Shown here one piece after another: positions 1-12,408 of a stretch of DNA of 13,478 bases. Both the position numbers and the translations under genes were made by a program. The notes under the pieces are model-generated. The model did not search any database and was not told where the DNA came from. It worked only from the letters and a program-made list of their open reading frames with translations. Source of the DNA: Chromatiales bacterium. GTDB lineage: Bacteria; Pseudomonadota; Gammaproteobacteria; Chromatiales; Chromatiaceae. Where the stretch lies: positions 1 through 13,478 of the forward strand of contig JAHEIA010000022.1 in NCBI GenBank assembly GCA_024639625.1, written 5' to 3'. The stretch's first letter is position 1; each line of letters starts with the position of its first letter.

Positions 1-521
1 CCGATCGGAATCTGCACCGGGACGGCATGGCTCCCCAGGCGGTCGCGAACCTGCTCGACCACACGCAGGAAGTTGGCGCCCACGCGGTCCATCTTATTGA
101 CGAAAGCAATGCGCGGAACGCGGTACTTGTTCGCCTGACGCCACACCGTCTCCGACTGCGGCTCGACGCCGCCTACCGCGCAGAACACCGCGCAGGCACC
201 ATCGAGCACACGCAGCGAGCGCTCCACCTCAATCGTGAAATCCACGTGCCCGGGCGTATCGATGATATTGATTCGATGCTCGGGAAACTGGCGGTCCATC
301 CCGGACCAGAAGCAAGTCGTCGCGGCGGAGGTGATGGTAATACCCCGCTCCTGCTCCTGCTCCATCCAGTCCATCGTCGCCGCACCATCGTGAACCTCAC
401 CGATCTTGTGCGAGATTCCGGTGTAAAAAAGTACGCGCTCCGTGGTCGTCGTCTTGCCCGCGTCGATATGGGCCATGATGCCGACGTTCCGATAACGCTC
501 AATCGGGGTGCTTCGCGCCAC
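1..521 (-). CDS. fusA: Elongation factor G, N-terminal part (cut by window edge)
   Basis: EF-G is the GTPase that drives tRNA-mRNA translocation on the ribosome. Only the first 173 codons and two bases of the next are present; the gene runs off the left edge. I translated this frame by hand. It starts [15 protein letters not shown], as in other EF-G proteins, and shows the G-domain motifs in order: P-loop AHIDAGKTT at about residues 17-25, switch [11 protein letters not shown] at about 59-68, DTPGH at 88-92 and NKMD at 142-145. The start codon is GTG at 521-519. It is chosen because it gives the family N-terminus and because AGGA (529-532) lies 7 bases upstream; no ATG fits. It follows rpsG by 36 bases, so it is probably the third gene of the str operon. 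No frameshift or lost motif is seen in the visible part. Confidence 0.96.
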   Translation of the reverse strand, partial: MARSTPIERYRNVGIMAHIDAGKTTTTERVLFYTGISHKIGEVHDGAATMDWMEQEQERGITITSAATTCFWSGMDRQFPEHRINIIDTPGHVDFTIEVERSLRVLDGACAVFCAVGGVEPQSETVWRQANKYRVPRIAFVNKMDRVGANFLRVVEQVRDRLGSHAVPVQIPI

Positions 522-557
522 GTCTATTTCCTGCCAACAAAGGTTTCTGTTTGCCGC

Positions 558-1441
<884 letters not shown>

Positions 1442-1580
1442 TTGTCACCAGTCTCCGAAGACTATGTTCTGCCCTTCAGCAAAAGGTTAGGCAATCGCCA
1501 CCTCGCACCGCGCGGGAGACCTTACGCAGCGTGAGCACGATTCCCGAGATTTTCGACGTCTCCTGCGCACCTGCCGCGCG
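1442..1580 (-). other. Untranslated leader of rpsL
   Basis: This is the part of the gene-free stretch between rpoC and rpsL that lies after the terminator T-run. No open frame with a credible start is seen in it. It contains a 12-base direct repeat (on the + strand ccgcgcgggaga at 1508-1519 and 1574-1585; the second copy runs into the T-run). The minus strand reads GGAGAC at 1563-1558 and again at 1456-1451, with the complementary GTCTCC at 1520-1515 between them. I found no convincing -35/-10 pair inside it. It is probably the 5' UTR of the str mRNA made from the promoter at 1633-1661. Confidence 0.6.
1450..1463 (-). promoter_or_regulatory. Small hairpin over the rpsL ribosome-binding site
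   Basis: On the minus strand AGTCT and AGACT form a 5-bp stem around the loop TCGG, ending 8 bases before the rpsL ATG. The only reasonable Shine-Dalgarno, GGAG, lies in the loop and 3' arm. The hairpin could therefore limit ribosome access. The stem is short, and this rests on sequence alone. Confidence 0.4.
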
Positions 1581-1621
1581 GGAGAAAAAGAACGACAGGC
1601 CGGCGTGCCACTGGCCTGTCG
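1581..1621 (-). terminator. Intrinsic terminator between rpoC and rpsL
   Basis: Read on the minus strand, CGACAGGCC (1621-1613) pairs perfectly with GGCCTGTCG (1601-1593) across an 11-base loop. It is followed at once by TTCTTTTTCTCC (1592-1581). A 9-bp stem with a T-rich tail is a textbook intrinsic terminator. The + strand lacks a T-run after the hairpin, so it works one way only. It should end transcripts coming from rpoBC. It also lies just downstream of the predicted start site of the str promoter, so it would act on those transcripts as well unless it is bypassed. Confidence 0.85.
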
Positions 1622-1632
1622 AAAGAGGGCGC

Positions 1633-1661
1633 ATTCTAGGCTCCTCGACAGCCTCTGTCAA
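1633..1661 (-). promoter_or_regulatory. Near-consensus sigma-70 promoter for the str genes
   Basis: The minus strand reads TTGACA (1661-1656), a 17-base spacer (1655-1639) and TAGAAT (1638-1633). This is a perfect -35, optimal spacing and a -10 with one mismatch. The bases after the -10 are GCGCCCTC, a GC-rich discriminator like that of E. coli rRNA promoters, where it goes with stringent (ppGpp/DksA) repression. No A/T-rich UP element precedes the -35. The start site is expected near 1624-1627. It lies after the rpoC stop and points toward rpsL. Confidence 0.85.
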
Positions 1662-1689
1662 GCTCGCGGGGGCGCGGCACACGCCGACG

Positions 1690-1739
1690 CGCCCACCCAA
1701 GGGCGGATCGGCGAGATACCGCCCACGGATAGGCGGATC
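1690..1739 (-). repeat. Two tandem stem-loop repeats, 30-base period
   Basis: Two 20-base units at 1690-1709 and 1720-1739 match at 16 of 20 positions. Both begin cgcccac and end ggcggatc on the + strand, and 10 bases separate them. The conserved ends are inverted repeats (cgccc with gggcg, or ccgcc with ggcgg), so each unit can form a short hairpin whose loop has diverged. They lie between the rpoC stop and the str promoter. The rest of the 1662-1800 gap shows nothing else I can name. Confidence 0.55.
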
Positions 1740-1800
1740 TTCTTGCGCCTAGGACCGCATGGGGCCCGCGAAGGGCACCTTGCTCAAGGCCTTACGAAGG

Positions 1801-6021
<4,221 letters not shown>

Positions 6022-6029
6022 GATCGTCT

Positions 6030-6034
6030 CTCCT
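6030..6034 (-). promoter_or_regulatory. Shine-Dalgarno site supporting the rpoC TTG start
   Basis: The minus strand reads AGGAG here, 8 bases before the TTG at 6021. This spacing is near ideal and supports TTG as the initiation codon; no ATG or GTG nearby gives the conserved MKDLLK N-terminus. Confidence 0.8.
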
Positions 6035-6088
6035 GCTATCGTTCCCCGGCATCAGGGGTTGTATTCTGACCGCTCAGAAGCAGAGCCC

Positions 6089-9000
6089 TTAGTCGTGCTC
6101 GAGCTCGACGTTGATACCCAGAGACCGGATCTCCTTGACCAGCACATTGAATGATTCCGGCATACCGGCATCCATCCGATGGTCTCCATCGACGATGTTC
6201 TTGTACATGCGGGTTCGACCGTTGACGTCGTCCGATTTGACGGTCAGCATCTCCTGCAAGGTGTAGGAAGCACCGTAGGCCTCCAACGCCCAGACCTCCA
6301 TCTCGCCGAAGCGTTGGCCGCCGAACTGCGCCTTGCCTCCCAAGGGCTGCTGGGTAACCAGGCTGTAGGGCCCGGTGGACCGGGCATGCATCTTGTCGTC
6401 AACCAGATGATTCAGTTTCAGCATGTACATATAGCCAACGGATATCGGCCGGTCGAAGGCATCGCCGGTGCGCCCGTCATACAGCGTGGTTTGTCCTGAT
6501 GCCGGCAGTTGCGCCAACTCGAGCATCGCCTTGATCTCTTCTTCGGTGGCGCCGTCGAACACGGGGGTCGCCATCGGAACACCTTCGCGCAGATTGCTCG
6601 CCGGCCGGAGGATCTCTTGGTCGTCGAGAGACGCCAAATCCTCCGTACGCCCACTCTGGTTATAGATCCGTTCCAGGAAACCGCGAATCTCTTCGCTCTT
6701 GGCGCGGGCATCCACCAGCGCCCCGAGAATCTTCCCAAGCCCCTTCGCTGCCCAACCGAGGTGCGTTTCCAGGACCTGCCCAACGTTCATTCGCGAAGGC
6801 ACGCCCAGAGGATTGAGTACGATATCCACCGCATCACCGTCCTCTGTGTAGGGCATGTCCTCCACCGGGACAATGGTGGAGATCACCCCCTTGTTCCCGT
6901 GTCGGCCCGCCATCTTGTCGCCGGGCTGGACGCGCCGCTTCACCGCAAGGTAGACCTTGACCATTTTCAACACCCCGGGAGCCAGGTCGTCACCCGTAGT
7001 GAGCTTGCGCTTCTTCTCGTCGAACAGGGAACGGAAGCTTTCTCGCTGTTGCTTGATCTGTTCCGCGATCGCCTCCAGCTGTTTCGCCGCATCCTCGTTG
7101 CGCAGTCGGATCTCCAGCCATTTATCCCTCTCGAGTTCGGAAAGATAGCTTTTCGTGATCTTGGCGCCAGCCTTGAGTCCCTTCGGCCCCCCATCCGCCA
7201 GCTTGCCCAAAAGCATCTTTTCGACGCGCTGGAAGGTATCTTCCTCCATGATGCGCAGCTGGTCGTTCAGATCTTTGCGTACACGGTCGAGCTCCATCTC
7301 TTCGATCTGCAGCGCCCGCGTATCTTTCTCCACCCCATCGCGGGTAAACACCTGAACATCGATCACCGTGCCGGCCATACCCGAGGGCACGCGCAGAGAC
7401 GTGTCTTTCACGTCCGCCGCCTTTTCCCCGAAGATCGCCCGTAACAGTTTCTCTTCCGGAGTGAGCTGCGTCTCACCCTTCGGCGTGACCTTGCCCACCA
7501 GGATGTCCCCCTCCCGGACTTCCGCACCGATGTAAACGATCCCGGACTCATCCAGCTTGGCGAGCGCCGCTTCCCCTACGTTGGGAATGTCACCAGAAAT
7601 CTCCTCCGGTCCGAGTTTGGTGTCCCGGGCCATGCAGGTCAGCTCTTCGATGTGAATCGTGGTGAACCGGTCTTCCTGCACCACGCGTTCTGAGATGAGG
7701 ATGGAGTCCTCAAAGTTGTAGCCGTTCCACGGCATGAACGCGACACGCAGATTCTGCCCCAAGGCCAGCTCTCCCATATCGGTGGACGGGCCGTCCGCCA
7801 ATACATCTCCGCGCGCGATTACGTCGCCCGGACGCACCAGCGGGCGCTGGTTGATACAGGTGTTCTGGTTGGACCTTGTGTACTTAGTAAGATTGTAGAT
7901 ATCCACGCCGGGTTCACCCGGCTCCGTCTCCTCGTCGTTTACACGCACCACGACGCGGGCCGCATCTACCGAATCGACGATACCGCCGCGGCGGGAGACC
8001 ACCGTTACTCCGGAGTCGACCGCTACACAGCGCTCCATCCCAGTACCAACCAGCGGCTTCTCTGCGCGTAGCATCGGAACCGCCTGTCGCTGCATGTTGG
8101 ACCCCATCAATGCACGGTTAGCATCGTCATGCTCGAGGAATGGAATCAGCGAGGCAGCGACGGATACGATCTGTTTGGGCGACACATCCATGTACTGGAT
8201 GCGGTCGGGACCCGAGAGCGTGAACTCGTTCTGATGCCTGCAGGACACCAGGTCGTCGACCAGGGTCCCATCTTCATCCAGAGTCGCATTGGCCTGCGCG
8301 ATTACGAAATTCCCTTCTTCGATCGCGGAGAGGTATTCCACGCTTTTCGTGACCTTGCCGTCGACCACCTTACGGTAGGGGGTCTCGAGAAAACCAAACT
8401 CGTTGGTTCGCGCATACACCGCCAACGAATTAATGAGTCCGATGTTCGGCCCCTCCGGCGTTTCGATCGGGCAGACACGACCATAGTGGGTCGGATGCAC
8501 GTCACGCACTTCGAAACCGGCGCGTTCCCGCGCCAAGCCGCCGGGACCCAACGCGGATACGCGCCGCTTGTGGGTAACCTCGGACAGCGGGTTATTCTGG
8601 TCCATGAATTGCGACAGCTGGCTGGAACCAAAAAATTCCTTGATCGCCGCGGAAACCGGTTTGGCGTTGATCAGTTCCTGCGGCATGAGACCCTCGGATT
8701 CGGCAAGCGAGAGGCGCTCCTTGACCGCGCGCTCGACGCGAACCAGGCCCACGCGGAACTGGTTCTCCGCCATCTCGCCGACACAGCGGATACGACGGTT
8801 GCCGAGGTGGTCGATATCGTCCACCGAGCCATTGCCGTTGCGGATGTCGATCAGCACCCGGAGCACGTCGATGATGTCCTCATTGGATAGCACCCCGCCG
8901 CCGGTAACCTCCTCGCGACCCAGCCGGCGATTGAATTTCATGCGGCCGACGGCGGAAAGATCGTACCTATCAGCGCTGAAAAACAGGTTGTGAAATAGGT

Positions 9001-10165
9001 TCTGCGCAGCCTCCTTGGTGGGAGGCTCCCCGGGCCGCATCATCCGGTAGATTTCGACCTGGGCCTCCAGTTCGGAGGTGGTCGGGTCGATGCGCAAGGT
9101 GCCCGAAACGTAGGGGCCGTGATCCAGGTCATTGGTGAACAGGGTGCGAATCTCTTCCACCCCCTTCTCGACCAGGGTGTCCAGCAACTCCTCGCTGATC
9201 TCGTCGTTGGCATTTGCGATGAGCTCGCCGGTCTCGGTATCGATGACGTTGTGTGCCAGCGCCTCACCGAGGATAAAGTCCCTGGGCACTTCCAAAACCG
9301 TCAGTCCCGCCTCTTCCAGGGCGCGAATATGCCGCACCGTGATCCGGCGACCGGCCTCCACCAGCACGTCTTTGCCGACCTTAACGTCGAAACCAACGGT
9401 CTCGCCGCGCAAGCGCTCGGGCACCAGCTCCAGTTTGAAGCCTTCTTTGCCGAGTTCGATCCGGTCGGTTTCGAAAAACATGCCCAGGATCTGCTCGCTG
9501 TCGTACCCCAGGGCGCGCAACAGCACCGTGGCAGGAAGCTTCCGGCGACGATCGATGCGCACGAAGACACAGTCTTTCGGATCGAACTCGAAATCCAACC
9601 AGGAACCGCGGTAGGGAATCACCCGCGCCGAGAACAGCAGCTTGCCGGAGGAATGAGTCTTGCCTTTGTCGTGATCGAAGAACACGCCGGGCGAACGGTG
9701 GAGCTGGGAAACGATCACCCGCTCGGTGCCGTTGATGACAAAAGTACCGGTCTCCGTCATGAGCGGCAGTTCGCCCATGTAGACCTCCTGCTCCTTGATG
9801 TCCTTGACCACGCGAGAACCCGCGGGAGCGTCTTTGTCGTAAATTACGAGGCGCACCAGAACCCGCAGCGGCGCTGCATAGGTGGTGCCACGCAACTGGC
9901 ACTCCCGAACATCGAAAATCGGTTCTCCCAGACGGTAACTCACATACTCCAAGGCAACATTGCCGGAGTAGCTGGTGATCGGAAACACGGATTGGAAGGC
10001 GGCGTGCAGGCCGACATCCCTGCGCTGATCCGCAGAGCCGTCCTGCTGCAAGAAGCCGCGATAGGAATCGATCTGGGTAGCCAGAAGAAAGGGCACATCT
10101 AGAATGCTGGTGCGCTTTCCGAAGTCTTTGCGGATACGCTTCTTTTCGGTAAACGAATAGGCCAT
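6089..10165 (-). CDS. rpoB: DNA-directed RNA polymerase subunit beta
   Basis: β is the second large catalytic subunit of RNA polymerase and the rifampicin target. From this start it has 1358 residues (E. coli 1342). It begins [18 protein letters not shown], as in the family. The rifampicin region is wild type: Gln519, Asp522, Ser528, His532, Arg535, Ser537 and Leu539 correspond to E. coli 513, 516, 522, 526, 529, 531 and 533. [14 protein letters not shown] follows at 568-581. NFEDS is near 817, and the active-site lysines in [13 protein letters not shown] are Lys1084 and Lys1092 (E. coli 1065 and 1073). The C-terminal clamp region has [19 protein letters not shown] at 1281-1299. The open frame extends upstream to 10237, but those 24 residues are unlike any β N-terminus. 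The ATG at 10165 has GAGGG 9 bases upstream. It ends 67 bases before rpoC. Confidence 0.97.
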   Translation of the reverse strand: MAYSFTEKKRIRKDFGKRTSILDVPFLLATQIDSYRGFLQQDGSADQRRDVGLHAAFQSVFPITSYSGNVALEYVSYRLGEPIFDVRECQLRGTTYAAPLRVLVRLVIYDKDAPAGSRVVKDIKEQEVYMGELPLMTETGTFVINGTERVIVSQLHRSPGVFFDHDKGKTHSSGKLLFSARVIPYRGSWLDFEFDPKDCVFVRIDRRRKLPATVLLRALGYDSEQILGMFFETDRIELGKEGFKLELVPERLRGETVGFDVKVGKDVLVEAGRRITVRHIRALEEAGLTVLEVPRDFILGEALAHNVIDTETGELIANANDEISEELLDTLVEKGVEEIRTLFTNDLDHGPYVSGTLRIDPTTSELEAQVEIYRMMRPGEPPTKEAAQNLFHNLFFSADRYDLSAVGRMKFNRRLGREEVTGGGVLSNEDIIDVLRVLIDIRNGNGSVDDIDHLGNRRIRCVGEMAENQFRVGLVRVERAVKERLSLAESEGLMPQELINAKPVSAAIKEFFGSSQLSQFMDQNNPLSEVTHKRRVSALGPGGLARERAGFEVRDVHPTHYGRVCPIETPEGPNIGLINSLAVYARTNEFGFLETPYRKVVDGKVTKSVEYLSAIEEGNFVIAQANATLDEDGTLVDDLVSCRHQNEFTLSGPDRIQYMDVSPKQIVSVAASLIPFLEHDDANRALMGSNMQRQAVPMLRAEKPLVGTGMERCVAVDSGVTVVSRRGGIVDSVDAARVVVRVNDEETEPGEPGVDIYNLTKYTRSNQNTCINQRPLVRPGDVIARGDVLADGPSTDMGELALGQNLRVAFMPWNGYNFEDSILISERVVQEDRFTTIHIEELTCMARDTKLGPEEISGDIPNVGEAALAKLDESGIVYIGAEVREGDILVGKVTPKGETQLTPEEKLLRAIFGEKAADVKDTSLRVPSGMAGTVIDVQVFTRDGVEKDTRALQIEEMELDRVRKDLNDQLRIMEEDTFQRVEKMLLGKLADGGPKGLKAGAKITKSYLSELERDKWLEIRLRNEDAAKQLEAIAEQIKQQRESFRSLFDEKKRKLTTGDDLAPGVLKMVKVYLAVKRRVQPGDKMAGRHGNKGVISTIVPVEDMPYTEDGDAVDIVLNPLGVPSRMNVGQVLETHLGWAAKGLGKILGALVDARAKSEEIRGFLERIYNQSGRTEDLASLDDQEILRPASNLREGVPMATPVFDGATEEEIKAMLELAQLPASGQTTLYDGRTGDAFDRPISVGYMYMLKLNHLVDDKMHARSTGPYSLVTQQPLGGKAQFGGQRFGEMEVWALEAYGASYTLQEMLTVKSDDVNGRTRMYKNIVDGDHRMDAGMPESFNVLVKEIRSLGINVELEHD

Positions 10166-10174
10166 GCTCGCCAT

Positions 10175-10179
10175 CCCTC
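10175..10179 (-). promoter_or_regulatory. Shine-Dalgarno site that sets the rpoB start
   Basis: The minus strand reads GAGGG here. It is 9 bases before the ATG at 10165 but directly abuts the other in-frame ATG at 10174, which makes the latter unusable. This and the conserved N-terminus decide the start. Confidence 0.75.
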
Positions 10180-10305
10180 GGTCTGAAAGGCAAAACTGCG
10201 CGAATAACTCGGTTTCGGCAGGTCGTCGAAAAGCCAATCGAAGATCTGCTAGACTCTCGGTCTGATGCAGAAATTCCTTTGGTCTCGGACCTGGAATCCG
10301 CTCAC

Positions 10306-10332
10306 TTCCGGAATACCCCCGGGTATCCGGAA
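10306..10332 (-). other. Long hairpin in the rplL-rpoB spacer
   Basis: The + strand reads TTCCGGA, a bulged A, then TACCC, a two-base loop and GGGTATCCGGAA. That is a 12-bp stem with one bulge; the closing pair would open to relax the loop. No T-run follows on either strand, so it is not a terminator. In E. coli this spacer carries an RNase III processing site, and a double-stranded stem here could serve the same role. That role is inference. Confidence 0.55.
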
Positions 10333-10343
10333 ACTCATTCCAT

Positions 10344-10359
10344 CCCTTCCTGGGAAGGG
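10344..10359 (-). other. Short hairpin in the rplL-rpoB spacer
   Basis: CCCTTC and GAAGGG (+ strand) form a perfect 6-bp stem with a CTGG loop. It lies between the attenuator and the longer hairpin. No T-run follows. It may belong to the same mRNA-processing region. Confidence 0.45.
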
Positions 10360-10380
10360 GTTTGTCTGTGTTCCCGTCTT

Positions 10381-10418
10381 ACAAACAGGAAAAGGCCGGC
10401 GGCTCCAAGCCGCCAGCC
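10381..10418 (-). terminator. Attenuator (partial terminator) between rplL and rpoB
   Basis: On the minus strand GGCTGGCGGC (10418-10409) pairs with GCCGCCGGCC (10403-10394) across the loop TTGGA. The 10-bp stem includes one G-U pair. The run TTTTCCTGTTTGT follows directly. It lies 40 bases after the rplL stop and about 215 bases before rpoB. In E. coli a partial terminator at this place lowers rpoBC expression relative to the ribosomal-protein genes. The interrupted T-run suits partial read-through. No strong promoter follows it, so rpoBC must depend on read-through. Confidence 0.85.
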
Positions 10419-10458
10419 CACACCAGTCCTTGGACGAATCTTTCCGTCAAGTGGCGAA

Positions 10459-10839
10459 TTACTTGACCTCGACAGAGGCTCCAGCCTCTTCCAATTGCTT
10501 CTTGATGCTTTCGGCCTCGTCTTTGGATACACCTTCCTTCAACGCGGAGGGTGCGCTCTCGACCGCATCCTTGGCTTCCTTCAAGCCGAGCCCGGTAATC
10601 GCGCGGACGGCTTTGATTACGGCAACCTTGTTGGCACCGAAACTGGTCAGCATCACATCGAACTCGGTCTGTTCTTCGGCAGCTGCGCCGGCATCGCCTC
10701 CGGCCGCCGCTGGGGCCGCCGCTACGGCAGCCGCTGCAGAAACGCCAAACTTCTCCTCCATGGCGGAGATCAACTCAACGACCTCCATAACGCTCATGTT
10801 GGCAATCGTCTCCAGAATCTCGTCTTTCGAAACAGCCAT
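10459..10839 (-). CDS. rplL: 50S ribosomal protein L7/L12
   Basis: L7/L12 forms the flexible multi-copy stalk of the 50S subunit that recruits and activates the translational GTPases. The 126-residue product (E. coli 121) has the three expected parts. The N-terminal dimerisation helices, which bind L10, span about 1-33. An Ala/Gly-rich hinge covers about 34-55. The globular C-terminal domain contains the factor-binding helices around [22 protein letters not shown] (71-92; key residues Lys71, Lys76, Arg79 and Lys87). It ends VEVK. AGGAGT lies just upstream of the ATG. It is 51 bases after rplJ and is followed by the attenuator, so several-fold more L7/L12 than β is expected. Confidence 0.98.
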   Translation of the reverse strand: MAVSKDEILETIANMSVMEVVELISAMEEKFGVSAAAAVAAAPAAAGGDAGAAAEEQTEFDVMLTSFGANKVAVIKAVRAITGLGLKEAKDAVESAPSALKEGVSKDEAESIKKQLEEAGASVEVK

Positions 10840-10890
10840 TGTCTACTCCTGAATCTTTTAGAATCTTTTGGGTTCGAAAAATACCTTCGC

Positions 10891-11418
10891 TTACGCCGCT
10901 TGCTTCTGATCGCGGATCGCAGCCACCGTGCGCACTAGTTTGCCCGGCACCTCGTTGATGGTGCGGGCCAACTTCTCTACCGGAGCCTTCATCACCGCCA
11001 TGAGCAGGCTGATGGCCTGATCATAGGTCGGCATGGAAGCCAGGGTGTCCAGATCGGTTGCCGGCAGCAGGCGTCCCGCCACCGCGATCAACTTGACATC
11101 CAGCTTCTTATGGCTCTTCACGAAGTCTTTGACTACGCGCGCAGCCCCGCCCGGGTCCTCCTGTGAGAACGCCAGCACCAGGGGCCCGGTAAGCCCTTCC
11201 TGCATACAAGCAAATTCCGTGTCCACCAACGCGCGTCGAGCGAGCGAATTTTTCACCACACGGAGATAAACCCCGGCTTTGCGTGCCTCCACGCGCAGCT
11301 CGTTCATCTCCTCAGCGGTCAATCCGCGATACTCGGCGGCGACGGCCGAATAGGCGCTTGCAGCCACTTCCGCGACTTCGGCGACGACGGCTTTCTTTTC
11401 TTCAAGTCTCAATGCCAT
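10891..11418 (-). CDS. rplJ: 50S ribosomal protein L10
   Basis: L10 anchors the L7/L12 dimers to 23S rRNA at the stalk base. The L10-L7/L12 complex is also the autogenous translational repressor of this operon in E. coli. The product has 175 residues (E. coli 165). It begins MALRLEEKKAVVAEV, the family start, with AEYRGLTAEEMNELR near 29-43 and the VVKNSLARRAL segment near 54-64. The C-terminal helix that binds L7/L12 follows. The ATG has GGGAG 9 bases upstream. It lies after a 291-base structured spacer and 51 bases before rplL. Confidence 0.97.
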   Translation of the reverse strand: MALRLEEKKAVVAEVAEVAASAYSAVAAEYRGLTAEEMNELRVEARKAGVYLRVVKNSLARRALVDTEFACMQEGLTGPLVLAFSQEDPGGAARVVKDFVKSHKKLDVKLIAVAGRLLPATDLDTLASMPTYDQAISLLMAVMKAPVEKLARTINEVPGKLVRTVAAIRDQKQAA

Positions 11419-11439
11419 TGTCGTCTTCTCCCATCGTCA

Positions 11440-11565
11440 TACGGGACTCAAAACGCGGTCCCGCGTACCCGCCTGCCCGAGGGCAGACACTTGCAACGGC
11501 ACCTTCCTCAGCGAACACCTGATTCTGGAGTACCGTCTGCGCAGGCCGGATGCCCATTAAGCAAT
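11440..11565 (-). ncRNA. Candidate L10 leader (autoregulatory mRNA element)
   Basis: The minus strand 5' to rplJ contains GGCCTGCGCAGACGGT (11547-11532), which resembles from memory the conserved part of gammaproteobacterial L10 leaders. ACGGTACT then pairs with GGTGCCGT further on (8 bp, two G-U pairs). A hairpin GTCTGCC-CTCG-GGCAGGC lies at 11488-11471. GCCTGC at 11546-11541 can also pair with GCAGGC at 11476-11471. In E. coli, L10-L7/L12 binds such a leader and blocks rplJ translation. The limits given are approximate. Confidence 0.6.
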
Positions 11566-11608
11566 CACCGTTCTCCATCACGGCGACGCACCTGCGGTCT
11601 TTGACGCA

Positions 11609-11628
11609 CACCGATCCAAGGACCGGTG
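11609..11628 (-). other. Hairpin upstream of the L10 leader
   Basis: CACCGGTCC and GGATCGGTG (minus strand) form a 9-bp stem with one G-U pair and a very short loop. No T-run follows. It lies between rplA and the L10 leader; its function is unknown. Confidence 0.4.
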
Positions 11629-11644
11629 GCCAAAATGTTGCACC

Positions 11645-11674
11645 CGCGGCAGCCGGCCGTTCGGCGCTGCCGCG
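11645..11674 (-). other. Strong hairpin after rplA
   Basis: On the minus strand CGCGGCAGC pairs perfectly with GCTGCCGCG (9 bp), with a smaller GCC/GGC stem inside. A weak ATTTT occurs about 8 bases downstream, too far away and too short for a good intrinsic terminator. It may act as an mRNA 3' stabiliser or a weak pause between the L11 and L10 operons. A neighbouring 6-bp stem (CGGCCC/GGGCCG, 11680-11697) lies between it and the rplA stop. Confidence 0.5.
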
Positions 11675-11709
11675 ACTAACGGCCCTGTCCGGGGCCGGAT
11701 AACAAATCC

Positions 11710-12405
11710 CTAATATTTCAGGGAAGCCTGATCCAGCGTAACCCCCGGTCCCATGGTCGTAGACACGGTGATACGCTTCACGTAGACGCCCTTGGCCGCG
11801 CTCGGCTTCATCTTCTGCAGGTCGCCGAGTAGCGCCTCGAGGTTCTGCTGCAAGGCGCTGGACTCGAAATCCGCCTTGCCGATGGTGCAATGGATGATGC
11901 CCGCCTTGTCGGTACGGTATCGAACCTGGCCCGCCTTGGCGTTGGTTACCGCCTCCGCCACGTTCGGCGTCACCGTACCCACCTTCGGATTCGGCATCAG
12001 TCCGCGCGGACCCAGAATAGGACCCAGCCCTCCGACGACGCGCATCGCGTCCGGTGAGGCGATCACCACATCGAAATCCAGGTTCCCCGCCTTGACCTGC
12101 TCTGCGAGGTCTTCGAATCCGATGATATCCGCACCCGCCTCTTTCGCGGCATCCGCATTGGCGCCCTGAGCAAACACCGCAACACGCACCGTTTGGCCCG
12201 TACCGTTGGGCAGCACGGTGGAACCGCGCACCACTTGATCCGATTTGCGGGGGTCCACGCCCAGATTGACCGCGACGTCCACCGACTCGCGAAACTTGGC
12301 GTTGGCGACTTCCTTGAGCAAGGCCAGCGCCTCTTCCGCCGGATAGAGCTTGCCGCGCTCGACCTTCTCACGAACCGCACGGGTCCGCTTGCTGATTTTT
12401 GCCAT
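11710..12405 (-). CDS. rplA: 50S ribosomal protein L1
   Basis: L1 binds 23S rRNA helices 76-78 and forms the mobile L1 stalk that helps release E-site tRNA. In E. coli it also represses its own operon by binding the mRNA ahead of rplK. The product has 231 residues (E. coli 234). It begins [21 protein letters not shown] and contains the L1 signature [18 protein letters not shown] in the middle (about 127-144). The C-terminus is [15 protein letters not shown]. The ATG lies 3 bases after the rplK stop, and the purine-rich Shine-Dalgarno GGAGGGGGTG overlaps the last rplK codons. The two genes are therefore almost certainly translationally coupled. Confidence 0.98.
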   Translation of the reverse strand: MAKISKRTRAVREKVERGKLYPAEEALALLKEVANAKFRESVDVAVNLGVDPRKSDQVVRGSTVLPNGTGQTVRVAVFAQGANADAAKEAGADIIGFEDLAEQVKAGNLDFDVVIASPDAMRVVGGLGPILGPRGLMPNPKVGTVTPNVAEAVTNAKAGQVRYRTDKAGIIHCTIGKADFESSALQQNLEALLGDLQKMKPSAAKGVYVKRITVSTTMGPGVTLDQASLKY

Positions 12406-12408
12406 GAC

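Noticed and set aside
173..502. 109-codon minus frame overlapping fusA
   Set aside because: It is out of frame with the EF-G reading, which shows all the expected GTPase motifs.
1550..1624. 7-bp complement TTTCGAC/GTCGAAA as an antiterminator of the str leader terminator
   Set aside because: The downstream arm is transcribed after the terminator T-run, so it cannot form in time to prevent termination in the classic way.
8556..8625. Rifampicin-resistance changes in rpoB
   Set aside because: All the usual resistance positions in the cluster read as wild type.
10166..10237. 24-residue N-terminal extension of the rpoB frame
   Set aside because: It does not resemble β N-termini. The ATG at 10165 gives the family start and has a properly spaced GAGGG.
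10180..10240. Possible promoter for rpoB (TTTTCG, 18 bases, GTTATT)
   Set aside because: The -35 is poor and the -10 weak. The attenuator layout implies read-through from upstream instead.
10265..10938. + strand frames across the rplL-rpoB spacer and rplL
   Set aside because: They run antisense to rplL and through terminator hairpins, have low-complexity composition and no recognisable family.
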